64,000 bases of DNA from Deuterostichococcus epilithicus (taxonomy: Eukaryota > Chlorophyta > Trebouxiophyceae > Prasiolales > Stichococcaceae). Positions 54,101-64,000 of this stretch are shown here, one piece after another. The position numbers were made by a program, and so were the translations under genes. Every line of letters begins with the position of its first letter. The stretch's first letter is position 1. The notes under the pieces are model-generated. The model was given only the letters and a program-made list of their open reading frames with translations, had not been told where the DNA came from and searched no databases. Location: the NCBI GenBank assembly GCA_033439295.1, contig JAVTLE010000008.1:2666001-2730000 (forward strand). The letters run 5' to 3'.

Positions 54101-56278
54101 TGTCTGACAAGAAAACTTCGCCACTCACAAGTCGGTGCAGAAGTCCGGGGCAGCAGATCCTGTCCCCACATCCTGCTGCGCAGACCTCCGGCTGGGCCTC
54201 GGCGGCGGGGGCAACCCGCACTCCTCACCGCACTCGCCGCACGGCGGCGGCGGCCTGCAGCGGCCGCTGGCGCTGTCCCTCGGCCCGGGCGGCCGCAATT
54301 CCTCGCGCCGCCCCTCGCTCCAGGCCACGGCACACAGCGGGCAGATAGGGGTGCACCCTGGCGGCGCCGCCATGTGCAGGGGCCCGCCAGTGTCTGGCGG
54401 CTTCAGCGGTTTCGGCGGCGGCGGCGGCAGCGGTTTCGGCGGCGGCGGCGGCGGGCCGCCGGCAAACCCCTTCGAGGGCATCACGGCGATGCCGTTCGGC
54501 GGCGGGGTGCACGGTGGCGACGGCATGCAGGGTGGGGACTGAGATATCTATGACAGACCTCAAGGCTGCATCCGCATCCCAGCACTCTCAGCTGGGACCC
54601 TTGAGGGCGAGCCAGTCCATGGCAGCAGACAAGCCTCCCCGGCGTCGGCCCTCCGTCTCCCAACTGACTGCTGCTGTGGGTCATCTCACTTGACAATCTC
54701 CCATTGCTAGCCGCTACATTGCAGCACCTCCCCTGCAGGCACCTTCCAGCGGCTTTCAGGCGACAATGCCGCGGCGGCGGCACGCATGGGCAGCCTGGGC
54801 CCCTGGACGCCTGGTCTGGCAGCTCTCGAAAGCGGCTCCGCCAACCTGCACCCGCTCATGAGTCTCAACAACCTGCTCAAGCTCGGCAGGCGAGTGTTGT
54901 CACACCCCTTGGTTGCAGCTGCAGCTGGTTCTCTCTCTCTGAGGCCGCTTGCAGCCTGTGAGGCCAACTGCAGTCAACCGCTGCCTTAGAGGTCCTGACA
55001 TGCCGCCCTGGGCCGGTGGCCCCGGTCCGCTGACCCTTGTCCGCTGGTTCCTCGCCAGTCTGCAGTATTACGCGGGGGCGAGCCACTTGCAGGCAATCCT
55101 GGTAGTGGCACCTGCTCGTGCAGCTGCTGACCTGGTCATTGCTGTCTGTCTGGTCTCCTTCACCTCTGACGTCTCACCCCGCCTGGGCTTCTGCACAGTG
55201 TGGGCAGCCTGGGCAGTTTCCCGCCGCTGTCGGAGTGGGAGCGGCAGGGAGTACCCTTCCCGGGGCCCTTCACCGGCGATGTGACCGCTGGTGCACGCCG
55301 CTTTCTCCTTTATCGCTTAAGCAACCTTGCTGTCATCCGGTGGACTGGGGTGGGAAACTCCACACCCTGCTACAGTGCTTTTGAGCCGGGTAAATCAAGT
55401 CGGGCCCGGCGTGAGCCTGTCGCACATGCCGGCGTCCTGCAGACAATGCTGTTGCGTTGATGGTCTCAACGCACGCTGCAACAGGCGGCATGGGCGGCGG
55501 CGGCGAAGACCCGGCCGCAAAGCGGCGACGCCTGGACTCCACCTCGGGGCTGTTCATGCCGCCGGCATCCCTCGCCGGTCCGGCCGACTCCCTTGGGCTG
55601 CTGCAGCAGCAGCACCCGGCTGTTGCCGGCTTTGCCGGCGCCGGCTTTGCGGCATCCCTCCCTCCCAGGGCCGGCCCCGAATTCGCGGCGATGGCAGGCG
55701 GCGCCGGCAGCGGAGGACTGGCCGCAGTGAGTGCAGCGCTGGCACAGCAGCAGCAGCAGCAGCAGCAGCAGCACCCCACGATCGACCTGGGGCGCCGGCC
55801 CAGCGGACCGCTGCTGCCGGCTCGGCCGCGTAGCGGCGGCAGCAGCGGCGGCGCTGCGGGTGACCCCTCCCTGCATCGGCAGCAGCAGCAGCAGCCGCAC
55901 CCCGCGGTCGCACACGCCCAGGGCAAGGACGAGCAGCTGCCGGAAATGTCACCGGTGGAGCAACTGCTCGGCATGCGGCAGGGGTCCGGCGCCGCCGCCG
56001 CCAGCGGCAGCGGCGGCGGCGACGGTGGCGGCTCCCGTCCACGGGCGACGGCGCCGCCAGCGTCTGCGCCGGCACACCTTCCCGTGCCTGTCTTCACCTC
56101 CAGCCCAGCGCCGGCGCCCATACACTCAGATGGTGCGGGCGGCGTCGGGCCAGGCTCTGGTCCGCTGCCGGAGCGGCGGCGGCGCCCACCAGGCAGCGGC
56201 GGAGACGGCGGCGAGAGCGACGCCGGCGGCAGCAGCGACGGCAGCAGTACGGGGACTGGCCGAACGCAATCAGACTGA
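48121..56278 (+). CDS. CBP60-like calmodulin-binding protein with long low-complexity, NLS-bearing C-terminus
   Basis: Plant CBP60 proteins are calmodulin-binding transcription regulators of defence and growth. Exons 48121-48296, 49090-49219, 49418-49483, 49876-50031, 50358-50408, 50674-50799, 51275-51444, 51630-51771 and 52026-about 52122 join in phase. The CBP60 order is visible: VFAAVRQAIGES, KLELVFVHD, IELLDALTGQRITEDMSGL followed by VCILDGNKY, VTLKFGANSVIVARDL, RLMVRCVRADGSPV, IPSLDDPISKLNHIGKE and KWDSACEHARTAVQ. An insert rich in Cys (CNRQQCVLCKQNPSRRC) interrupts the first domain. Further exons at 52690-52905 (GGEFMEVVPMEQQLPGQ, GWMIFTLGGRHFDRL), 53840-54540 (Gly-rich) and 54740-56278 are less certain. 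The last carries PAAKRRRLD, close to the c-Myc nuclear signal, two Gln runs and Ser/Gly/Pro-rich sequence. The C-terminal exons could be a separate gene. Confidence 0.78.
52210..52259 (+). repeat. Copy of a CBP60 exon end with its donor
   Basis: CTGACAACCCTGTCGGTGCG here repeats CCGACAACCCTGTCGGTGCG at about 52107-52126, and similarity extends to about 45 nt with small gaps. The first copy carries the end of the exon and its GTGCGC donor. The second lies 120 nt downstream and could serve as a decoy donor. Confidence 0.7.
55745..55771 (+). repeat. CAG microsatellite encoding nine Gln
   Basis: Nine CAG codons in the last CBP60-region exon are followed by a second run of five Gln near 55880. 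Such runs are common in activation domains. Confidence 0.9.
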
Positions 56279-57487
56279 GGCGCCGGGCGTGGCCGTGTAC
56301 TGGCGTCATGGTGTCCTAGAGGCAAAGATCTCTCCAGAGGAGGAGGTGACATAGGACTAGTTAGCTGAAGGCGGTCAGCGGCGCCAATATAGGCAGGTAG
56401 ACTCAGCAGCCGCCATACTACTTTAGAGCATACTTTGACGCTGACCGGCCGTGCATTGGTTTTGAAGGTTGAAACCCTGAACTACCAGCTTCTTTTGTCG
56501 CCCCTCCTGTACCTTGCATGCATAGCTCAGCATCCAATTGACCTCGTCCAATGATCCAGGCAGCGGCCGGCAGCCTCCTCGTAGTTTTTGCCCGAATCTT
56601 TGGTGGCGGGATCCGAGCTCTGAGCGCACCTGTTCGTTGTTCAGTGGTTTTTGTACAGCGGGTTTAAAGCAGGTTGTCCTAATGCAGGTTGCCCTACGTA
56701 CATCGAGTTGCAGTTGCCTCTTCTTCCATCCGGCATTGTTGCCATATCGCGATTCAATTCAACCAACTTAAACGCTGCAAACGTCCCAAAATGCTGCTGC
56801 ACGTTTTTCTGGGTGCATGAGGCGACGGAATATACTTCATACTCCCTTTCTCAAACATTTGATTCATGCAAGGGCTGGTGACCTGAGTGGATTGCATCTT
56901 CCTGTGCCTTGAGTCGTACCACAGCGATCTTCCCGGGTTGCTGTCGTATTTGCAGTACAGGCGTCCGATTACTGCGGGGTTGGTGATGATTGTCTTTGTC
57001 GTTTGTCCCTTGTCAGAGAAACTAGTTTGCCTAGCGACAGCGTCACGACGTGGCCTCACGAACCCTCCGTTTCTAGTATACGCGAAAAAGGCGTGCTGCA
57101 CAAGAAGGCGTGCTGCAGCTGCCACGTGCTACTCTCGCAGAGCGTAACGGCAAGCACGGCACAGATAGGCGTCATGTGCAGCGAGTGACCCGTCAGCACG
57201 GCACACAAGCTGCATCTGATTGCTGCACGTCCATACAGGCACCACTGGCGACGCATCTTACGCTGACGTGCGCCGGTCAGCGCAAAGTGCCGAGGCCGGA
57301 ATTACCGCTCCTGTCAGCCGGTTGTAGCCGGAAGGGCGGGCTCAGAGACGCAGCAGCACCACTCGCTCGCGCCACAGAGACGTCTTTGCGAGGAGCTGCG
57401 CCGTTGGTACCTGAGTAAATAAACCGGCTAGCGCGGGCGACAGGCCGAACGCTCTGCCACCGGCCGTCCTGCAGGACGGGCCTCGTC
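56279..57487. promoter_or_regulatory. Region between CBP60-like gene and PAM; no gene seen
   Basis: 1.2 kb hold the 3' untranslated region of the upstream gene and the PAM promoter. The stretch 56640-57010 is clearly more AT-rich than its surroundings. TAAATAAA near 57415-57422 lies about 66 nt before the PAM ATG. No TGTAA close to the CBP60 stop was found. Confidence 0.4.
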
Positions 57488-60400
57488 ATGACCGGCGGGC
57501 AGCGGCGAGCATGCAGCGCTGTGCTGTCAGCGTGCCTGCTGGCGCTGCTGGGCGCTGCGCAGTGTCAGGACGCCGTGTCGGTGCCCAGCCACACCTTCGA
57601 CGACACGCCCACCATGCTCGACGCGCTGCTGCCTGAAGCAGCGCTGCCCGGCGACGACAACCCGGACACCTACCTGTGCACCTCCATCAGGATGCCCGCG
57701 GAGACTCTGCAGCTGACGGCCTTCGAGCCGCTGGCGCCTTCCACCGCGGCAACAAGCATGATGCTGTATGGTGCGCCTTCCTTGCTGAAGTGTTGCGCGG
57801 GGGCCCCTTGTCCCAGGCACGGCCTCACTATGTATCACATAGGTGTCCGTGCGCAAAAATCGATCCCCCAAGCCGAGCATGGACCGCAGCACAAGCTGTC
57901 ACTGCACCAGCAGCCCGACCTGCTCAGTCCTAGAGGATTTGCGAACGTGCTTGAAGCCCTGCTTGCCATGCATCAGTGTGCATACATGCAGCCAAAGAAC
58001 CAGTGTGCAGCCAGGCCCGCAGGCACGGCAGCACTAGGATGTGACCACCATGCGGCCAGGGCATCCGGCCTCCGCAAGGGCAAACACTGTTTCCATCTGT
58101 CATCTGTGTGTCCGCTGCCCTGCAAGCCTGACGAGCCAGGTCGACGGCCGGCGCGGCGCCAGGCACCACCCCGCACCAGCGAAGTCGCCTGCATGCGTCC
58201 ACTCGTCGGACTTCCCTCCCCGCAGGCTGCAAGGAGCCGGCGGAGGACGCACCGGTGTGGTCCTGCTACATGAAGTCGCCCTGCGGCGTCGGGCGGGAGG
58301 CGGTGCTGTCCGGCTGGTCCGCCGACGCGCCGGCGGTCAAGTTGCCACCTGGCGTGTCCTTTTCAGTTGGTGCCGGCACTGGCATCGCAACCGTCGTGCT
58401 GCAGGTTTGAAAGCTGTGCCTCCTGTTGGTCTGTCGCCGCATCTGCCCCGCGACGGGCTCGACCTCATTGCAGTTCGCCGCTGCCGTGTGTTTGCCTGCC
58501 AAGCACACCTGCTGTGCTTGCATGCCTGCCTGCAAGCAGGCCTGTCTGCTGCTGCGCGTCACAAGTCTCAAACAGGACAGCGCAGCGCTGACGTGCGCCC
58601 AGCTAGCAAGCTCTGCAAGGAGGCTCGTCAGCGATCGGTGGGAATTGCAGAGCCGGCAAGCCCGTGATGGCCTCGCTACCCCCCTGCCATGCAGGTGCAC
58701 TACTCGCCTGGTCGGCCCTCTGGCGACCGCCCTGGCTACCGCTTGTCGCTCAGCCCCAAGCCGACGCCCTTCACAGCCGGCATGCTCACATACGCCAGCA
58801 ATTTTGCGGTGCCGCCGGGCAAGCCCAGCCACCGCGTCGCCTCCAGCTGCTGCTACGCTGGCTTTGAGCCGCTACATGCCATGGCCTTCCGCGTGCACAC
58901 ACACGAGCTCGGCAGGTGGGTCGGTCTCGGCATTTGGCATTGCAGCGGGAGGTTTGCTTGCAAGAGAGGGCACCCTGGCATGCCCTGGCTGCCTGGACTA
59001 TGTTGGGCCGCTCCCAGGCACCTGCTGATCCGTGATGTTCCTGCGCCGGCGAGCGCGGTGCACCATCCTCGGTGCGAATGCTTCTTGAAGCAAGTGGCGA
59101 AGTTTGCGGACCGCACATCCGTAGGTCGGTGTGGATGGAGCGCAAAACAGTGGACGGGCACGCACGCATCGCGCAGGGCGACCCGCGGAGGGCTCAGGGC
59201 TTTGCGCCGCTCACTGACCGAGACCTGCGCTTGCTGCCCGGCGACCATCTTACTGCCACCTGCGACTTCGACTCCTCCTCCCGCACGGTGAGGACGTAGC
59301 GAAACGACCCGCAGGCTGCTCAAATGCAGCGGAACTAAGTGCTGCTGCGAGTCTTGGTGGTGCAGCGCTGGCCCCTGGCGGAAGCGCGCACACTGGTGCC
59401 TTTTGAGGAGGTGTGCGGCGCGTGGGGTGGCGCGCAGATGGAAGCTGCGCGGTAGTGGGCGGCTGTCTCAATTGCTTTTAGAATATAGACCATACATACT
59501 TATCAGCATTTCTGTGGGTGCGTGTGTGCAGGAGGAGACTCTAGCGGGACCCGACACCAAGCAGGAGATGTGCAACATGTTCATGATGGTGTGGTCGGAG
59601 AACCCCTACTTCATGGTGCGCCTGAAACCCTAAACCCTCCCTGCAGCCGACCGTGGTCGAGCCTTCAGGTCTCCCTATCGGCATGTGCCTCCCGCTGCAA
59701 GGCGTGCGACAAGCTGCCGACAAGAACAGCACGTTGCGCTCGCGGCCCCAGCCATGGCCGGAAGACACAGCTGCAGGCGTGCAGATGAAGGCTCGCTCGA
59801 TAGGACAGGTTCATGCGGTTCGTGACATTTGCCTCGGTTCAGCTGGATGAGTGATCCCAGTCCCAGGAAATGAGGTGGACGTGCCCTCAGGTGTGCGGCA
59901 ATGACAAGGCCTACGTCCGACCGGAGGGCCCGGGCGGCATACCGGAGAGCGCGCACCTGAGCCGCGAGGGCACCGGGCTGTGGAAGCCGCCTGGCCCGCT
60001 GGGCCACAAGCAGAACGATGGCACCCTCGTCGGCCAAATCGCGGGTGAGCGCCGCCGTGTTGGACTGCGGCAGCAGCAGCAGCAGCCGCAGCAGCAGCAG
60101 CCTCAGCCACACAAACTCGCTGAGGAGCAAGTTGTGGAGGGAGGGCCCGTCGACCCTGCCACCGGGGGTATCGCAAGTGCCTGGAGCCTCTGAAAAGTGT
60201 CCGGCACCAGAAGCAGGTCTCGCACCCCGGCTCGCGCCTGTGCGCAGGCATATCCAAGGGCCCAGACGACACGCTGTGGGTGCTGCACCGCGGCGCCAAG
60301 CCCTGGGATGCCGCGACCTTCTTTTCTGGCGGCCGCGCGGAGCACATCACCGACCCGACGCCCGTGCGTGGTCCCGTAGTCCTGCAGCTCAAGCAGGTGC

Positions 60401-63400
60401 TTTATTGTTTTTCTACCATTTTTATTTCTGAATAATATTTCTACATTTCTGAACAATCTGTGATTTTGACTAGTCGCTCGTGCTTCGTGTTGCGCCACTG
60501 CGACGCATCGCTGACGGGGATCCTGTTGGCGGCAACGAACCGGCTGCAGCTTCGCCGCGATGTGCTCGCGTCACTGACAGAGACCCTGACAGCGGCGGTG
60601 ACCTGGCTGTGGCTGCGCTGCGCTTTGCTGAGCTGGGAGGCAGCCAGAGTTGCCCGGCGCACCCGCCAGCAAGGCTCCGCAGGATGTGTGCTGTTGCTAC
60701 TTTGCAAGTGTTCTGCCGCGCGACAGCAGGCTGGCGGCGCTGCTGCACAGCTGATCCGCCAACCACATGCGCACCGCTTGTCGATTTTGACACCCTCGCA
60801 TGTGTGCCGCAGGAGACTGGGGAGGTGCTGCAGTCCTGGGGCGATGGCAAGCTTGTCATGCCGCACGGCCTCTTCGTGGACGCCCGCAACAATGCCATCT
60901 GGGTCACTGACGTTGGCCGCCACCAGGTGAGGACACAGACCATCAGCAGTGCATCTGTCGATGCCTCCGGTATTCCGCAGCAGCGCAAATGGAGTGTGAC
61001 CGAGGGAACCATGCATGAGGCAACTGGCGCTCGTCGATCCGCCTGGCGCCCAGGTCGCCTGCAAAAACCTGTTTGCTGCCAGCATGCCGCATGGCCGCGT
61101 GGTGCCGGCTTCTTCAATTGGTTCAAAACGGAGCATGCGGAATGACGGAGCTCTGATCCTAGACAATCGCATTCTTGCAGGCCATCAAGTTTAGCATGGA
61201 TGGCGTTGAGCTGCTGGCCCTTGGCCTGCGCGGCAAGCCCGGCCACGACACCGCACACTTCTGCAAGCCTACTTCGGTGCGTGTGCCTGGTCCATCTTCC
61301 CATCAGCTGCTGCTGCCTGCGGCCGTCCTGGTCAAGCTGGCTGCATTGACAGCCATTGTGTCCGTGGCAGCTGCTTGGCAACCGACTGGCTATAACCTCC
61401 GTGGCGAATATCGGCTGACTCTGCTGGGTGTCTCATGCGGCAGGTGGCGGTGTCGAACAATGGCGATGTGTTTGTGGCGGACGGCTACTGCAACTCCCGT
61501 GTCATGCACTTCTCACCCACCGGCAGCTTCATCCAGCAGATCACACTGCCAAAGGTCCGTTGATACACGGTCGCCGCTGAAGAAAAAGGGTAGCCATGGC
61601 AATCCGTCCCATGCAGGGTCCATTCAGGGCGCTGTCGTGCAATTCTGAGAAATGCAGCAGTTGAGATAGTTGTGTTTCTGCCGCAACGTGTGACGGGACG
61701 ACATGTGCTGCCGCCACTTCGATTCTCACCCACAGGCGGAGAAGCTCGGAATGTAACCCAGTGTCTCTGACACGATATTGCGCTCCCACAGGACAAGCTG
61801 CGGGTGCCACACTCCATCGCGGTGGACGCATGTGCAAATGCGCTGTACGTTGCAGACCGCGATGCTTCCGCTGTGCGTCGCTTCCACATCGCCGGCGACT
61901 TTTCAGGTGGGGACAGGGAAGACTTTGCAACCTTCAAAGCAGCGACTGCGTCTCAAGAGCGCGCGAGATCGGCTGGTGCGCAGCATGCGCTAGAGCCACA
62001 TTCGCTGAGGGAGGCCCCATTCTCGTTCGCACTGCAGCCTGCGGCTTTAATCTACCGTTGTAAACTCTCGCTTTGCCTTCTTTCCAGGCGAGCTGACGCG
62101 CAGCTGGGACCTGAATGCATTCGGTCCGGTGTACGCGCTGACAGCCGGGCCCTACGGCTCACTGCTGGCGCTGTGCTGGGACAAGGGCAGCCAGTCGGCC
62201 ACCATCCTGCATCTGGACACCGCCGGCGACGACGACACTGCAGGTGCGTCATGCAACCTGGCTTGCGATCCTTGAGGCTCACGCCAGCGGCCTGCCTGTG
62301 AGCAGTGAGCATGGCATCCGCAGTCAGGCGAACATGGCATCCGCAATCAGGTGGACGCCGCATCTGAGGGCCGGCGAACCAGGCCATACCGGTGCGGCAG
62401 AGAACAGCGGCCCCGAACACGGTGCTAATGAAGTCTGTAGAACCCTTTTCGAAATCCTGTCATTCCTGCCCAGTTTGCGGCCGGGATCTGTGAGCTTGGT
62501 CACCTCGGATCCCGCCGCCAGGGTGAAGAAACTCACCGCCAGGTTGCAGAAATTCACCTGTACATCTCTGTTTCGGCAGGCTCCGGCGTGCTGGACTCAT
62601 GGGAGCTGCCTGGCGTGCACTCGCCGCACGACATCGCGCTGTCGGCAGCGCCGGTGACCGCCACGCTCGGCGGCAGCCGCAGCCTGGCAGTGTACGTGGC
62701 CGAGACGGCCAAGGGCCGCGCCTCGCACCTGCACAAGTTCATCATCCATGCGCCAGGTGCGGAGCAGTTCTGGAATATGCGGCTGCCTGTCCAAGGAACC
62801 AGCATATGTGCCGCCTGCCTGCTTGATGAACAGCCGGTCGAGGCGTGCTGCGCCTGCCTCTTGCTAGAGGCGCACCAGCTGACGAGGACTGTGTACCGAG
62901 GCTCATGCCTGCTGTGAAGTGTGTGTCTCTTGGCAGACCCCCGATGTATAGCCCAAACCCCTCTGCTGCGCAGGCGTGGACGTGGTGCAAGCGCCCAACA
63001 CGCTCTTGTCCGAATTCGACCTACCAGAGCTGGACGAGGTTGGCGGTGCCACATTGGACGAGGAGGCCGCCAGCGGCGCCAGCAAGGCCGCCGCCGACAT
63101 CAAGCGTGCCTCCGCGCAGGTGCTGTCCCTGAGGCCTCCTCCAGTGGTCGTCAGTGCCGGCTGCCCTGTGCCTGGCACTTGGAGGATGTGAAGAGGGAGA
63201 GGGAGCGATGTCTTGCACTATGCCACGGCTGATGCACAACAGCTTGGGCGGAATCGGATCGCTGAAGCAACAGCGCAGACGACGGAAAGGAGCTCCAAGC
63301 AGTCACGGCTGTGCGAGCGGCAGGCGCAGGTGTCTTACGTGCGACCTTGCTATCCTTGCACAGATCGAGCGCGCCGCGGCGCAGCTGCAGCAGATTGCTG

Positions 63401-64000
63401 CCAACAAGGAGCTGTCGGCCGCGCAGCGGCAGGCGGCCGCGCAGCTGGCGGCAGAGGCGGCCGGCACGCTGTCGCACGCGGGGGCGTTCGATGACGCAGA
63501 TAATGGGGACCACGAGCACTTTGTCGTGAGCTCGCCAGGTGTGACCTTGCAGCACGAATGGCGGGTTTCGGCCGAAGCAAGTCCCGCTATGCCTGCCGCC
63601 AGCCGCACAGCCGACGCCTGGGTTGTGACCTCTGGCAATTATGCTGTGCAGTACCGACCAGGGAGGGTGCAAAGATTGGACACGAAGTTCACGAAGGAAG
63701 TTGTGCCTGCCGACTTCAGCTCGCGGACCAGCTGCGGTGTTCCCGTCAAGCTCCAATGATGACGCTTCGCCTGCCTGCGCACAGACCACCCGGGGCACAA
63801 GGCCATCGCGGCGGCGGCGCTGTCCAAGGCGGCGGCGGCGGCCGCCGGCGTCGGCAAGACGCTGGGTCTGAAGGCGACGCAGCGCTCCCGCGGCCCGGGG
63901 CACTACCTCATGGTGCTGCTGGCGCCCATTGGCGCGCTGGCGGTGTTTGCGGGCCTGGCGCTGGCGCTGTCGCAGCGGGTGAGCGCGCCGGCGGCGGGGG
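57488..64000 (+). CDS. PAM: Bifunctional peptidylglycine alpha-amidating monooxygenase (PHM-PAL), membrane anchored; 3' end outside window
   Basis: PAM turns Gly-extended peptides into amidated peptides in the secretory pathway: PHM hydroxylates the Gly with copper and ascorbate, PAL cleaves it. Signal peptide: SAVLSACLLALLGAAQCQ. Exons: 57488-57770, 58226-58404, 58695-58915, 59125-59287, 59532-59615, 59891-60044, 60248-60396, 60813-60926, 61181-61276, 61444-61554, 61792-61906, 62088-62243, 62580-62756, 62974-63119, 63364-63538, 63785-63978 (2517 nt, one frame). PHM ligands: His in LQVHYSP, both His in RVHTHELG, Met in EMCNMF; the His-His pair before MMLYG is replaced by Thr-Ser (57752-57757). 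PAL residues: LHRG, MPHGL, DGYCNSR, VPHSIAV with ADRDASAVRR, SPHDIA. An Ala-rich linker leads to the membrane helix YLMVLLAPIGALAVFAGLAL; the cytosolic tail lies beyond the window. Amidating PAM is known from Chlamydomonas. Confidence 0.95.
59625..59638 (+). repeat. Telomere-type motif just inside a PAM intron
   Basis: AAACCCTAAACCCT begins nine nt after the exon end at 59615, in a GTGCGC-type intron, as in the SET gene. Confidence 0.8.

Noticed and set aside
55333-56352. 339-codon Pro/Ser/Ala-rich minus-strand frame
   Set aside because: It is the reverse complement of the CAG- and GGC-rich CBP60 C-terminal exon. The plus-strand reading contains a nuclear signal and Gln runs and is preferred.
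1-64000. Bacterial features, CRISPR arrays, insertion sequences, integrated virus
   Set aside because: No transposase, integrase, capsid, polymerase or repeat-spacer pattern was found on either strand. All recognised genes are spliced eukaryotic genes.

Overview
This window is nuclear DNA of a GC-rich eukaryote, most probably a green alga (Chlorophyta; the class cannot be fixed from this window). The reasons are: every gene is cut into short exons (13 to about 460 nt) by short introns with GTGCG/GTGAG-type donors; candidate TGTAA polyadenylation motifs lie a few hundred bases after several stop codons, as is known for chlorophytes; short plant-type AAACCCT repeats occur; and the gene set fits an alga (NRT2 nitrate transporter, Rubisco-LSMT-like SET protein with a possible transit peptide, CBP60-like calmodulin-binding protein, a membrane-anchored peptide-amidating enzyme). 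There are no operons, CRISPR arrays, rRNAs, or clear tRNAs or transposons. Exon joins below were read by eye, using splice consensus, reading phase and remembered family motifs.

Layout: tRNA methyltransferase DNMT2 (+, 421-3860); EF-hand protein (+, 4575-5789); small plastid/mitochondrion-targeted LEA-like protein (+, 6231-7186); a minus-strand block with a DUF1769/Duc1-domain protein (8007-about 10760), less certain coiled-coil and transmembrane exons (about 11131-13740) and a DEP-domain gene (13983-15615); pirin (+, 16908-20680); NRT2 nitrate transporter (-, 21502-25373); class II alpha-mannosidase GH38 (+, 26243-36789); SET-domain lysine methyltransferase (-, 37206-41602); SYLF/Ysc84-like lipid-binding protein (+, 42266-44981); a 3.1 kb stretch with no recognisable gene; CBP60-like protein with a long low-complexity C-terminus (+, 48121-56278); and the bifunctional peptidylglycine alpha-amidating monooxygenase PAM (+, 57488 to beyond the window end).

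The genes do not form one pathway. Two act in the secretory system (alpha-mannosidase and PAM), NRT2 starts nitrate assimilation, the EF-hand and CBP60 proteins suggest calcium signalling, and DNMT2 and the SET protein are methyltransferases.

The most interesting material is in gene architecture. (1) About ten introns appear to use GC-AG instead of GT-AG splicing, and in NRT2 and SYLF the whole reading frame closes exactly only when they are used. (2) Decayed copies of exon ends lie in neighbouring introns, about 110-220 nt from the real exon, in at least five genes. (3) NRT2 carries two consecutive microexons of 14 and 13 nt that complete its first membrane helix, next to a perfect 14-bp inverted repeat. 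(4) The PHM half of PAM has Thr-Ser where the copper-H His-His pair should be, while its other copper ligands and the PAL active site look intact.
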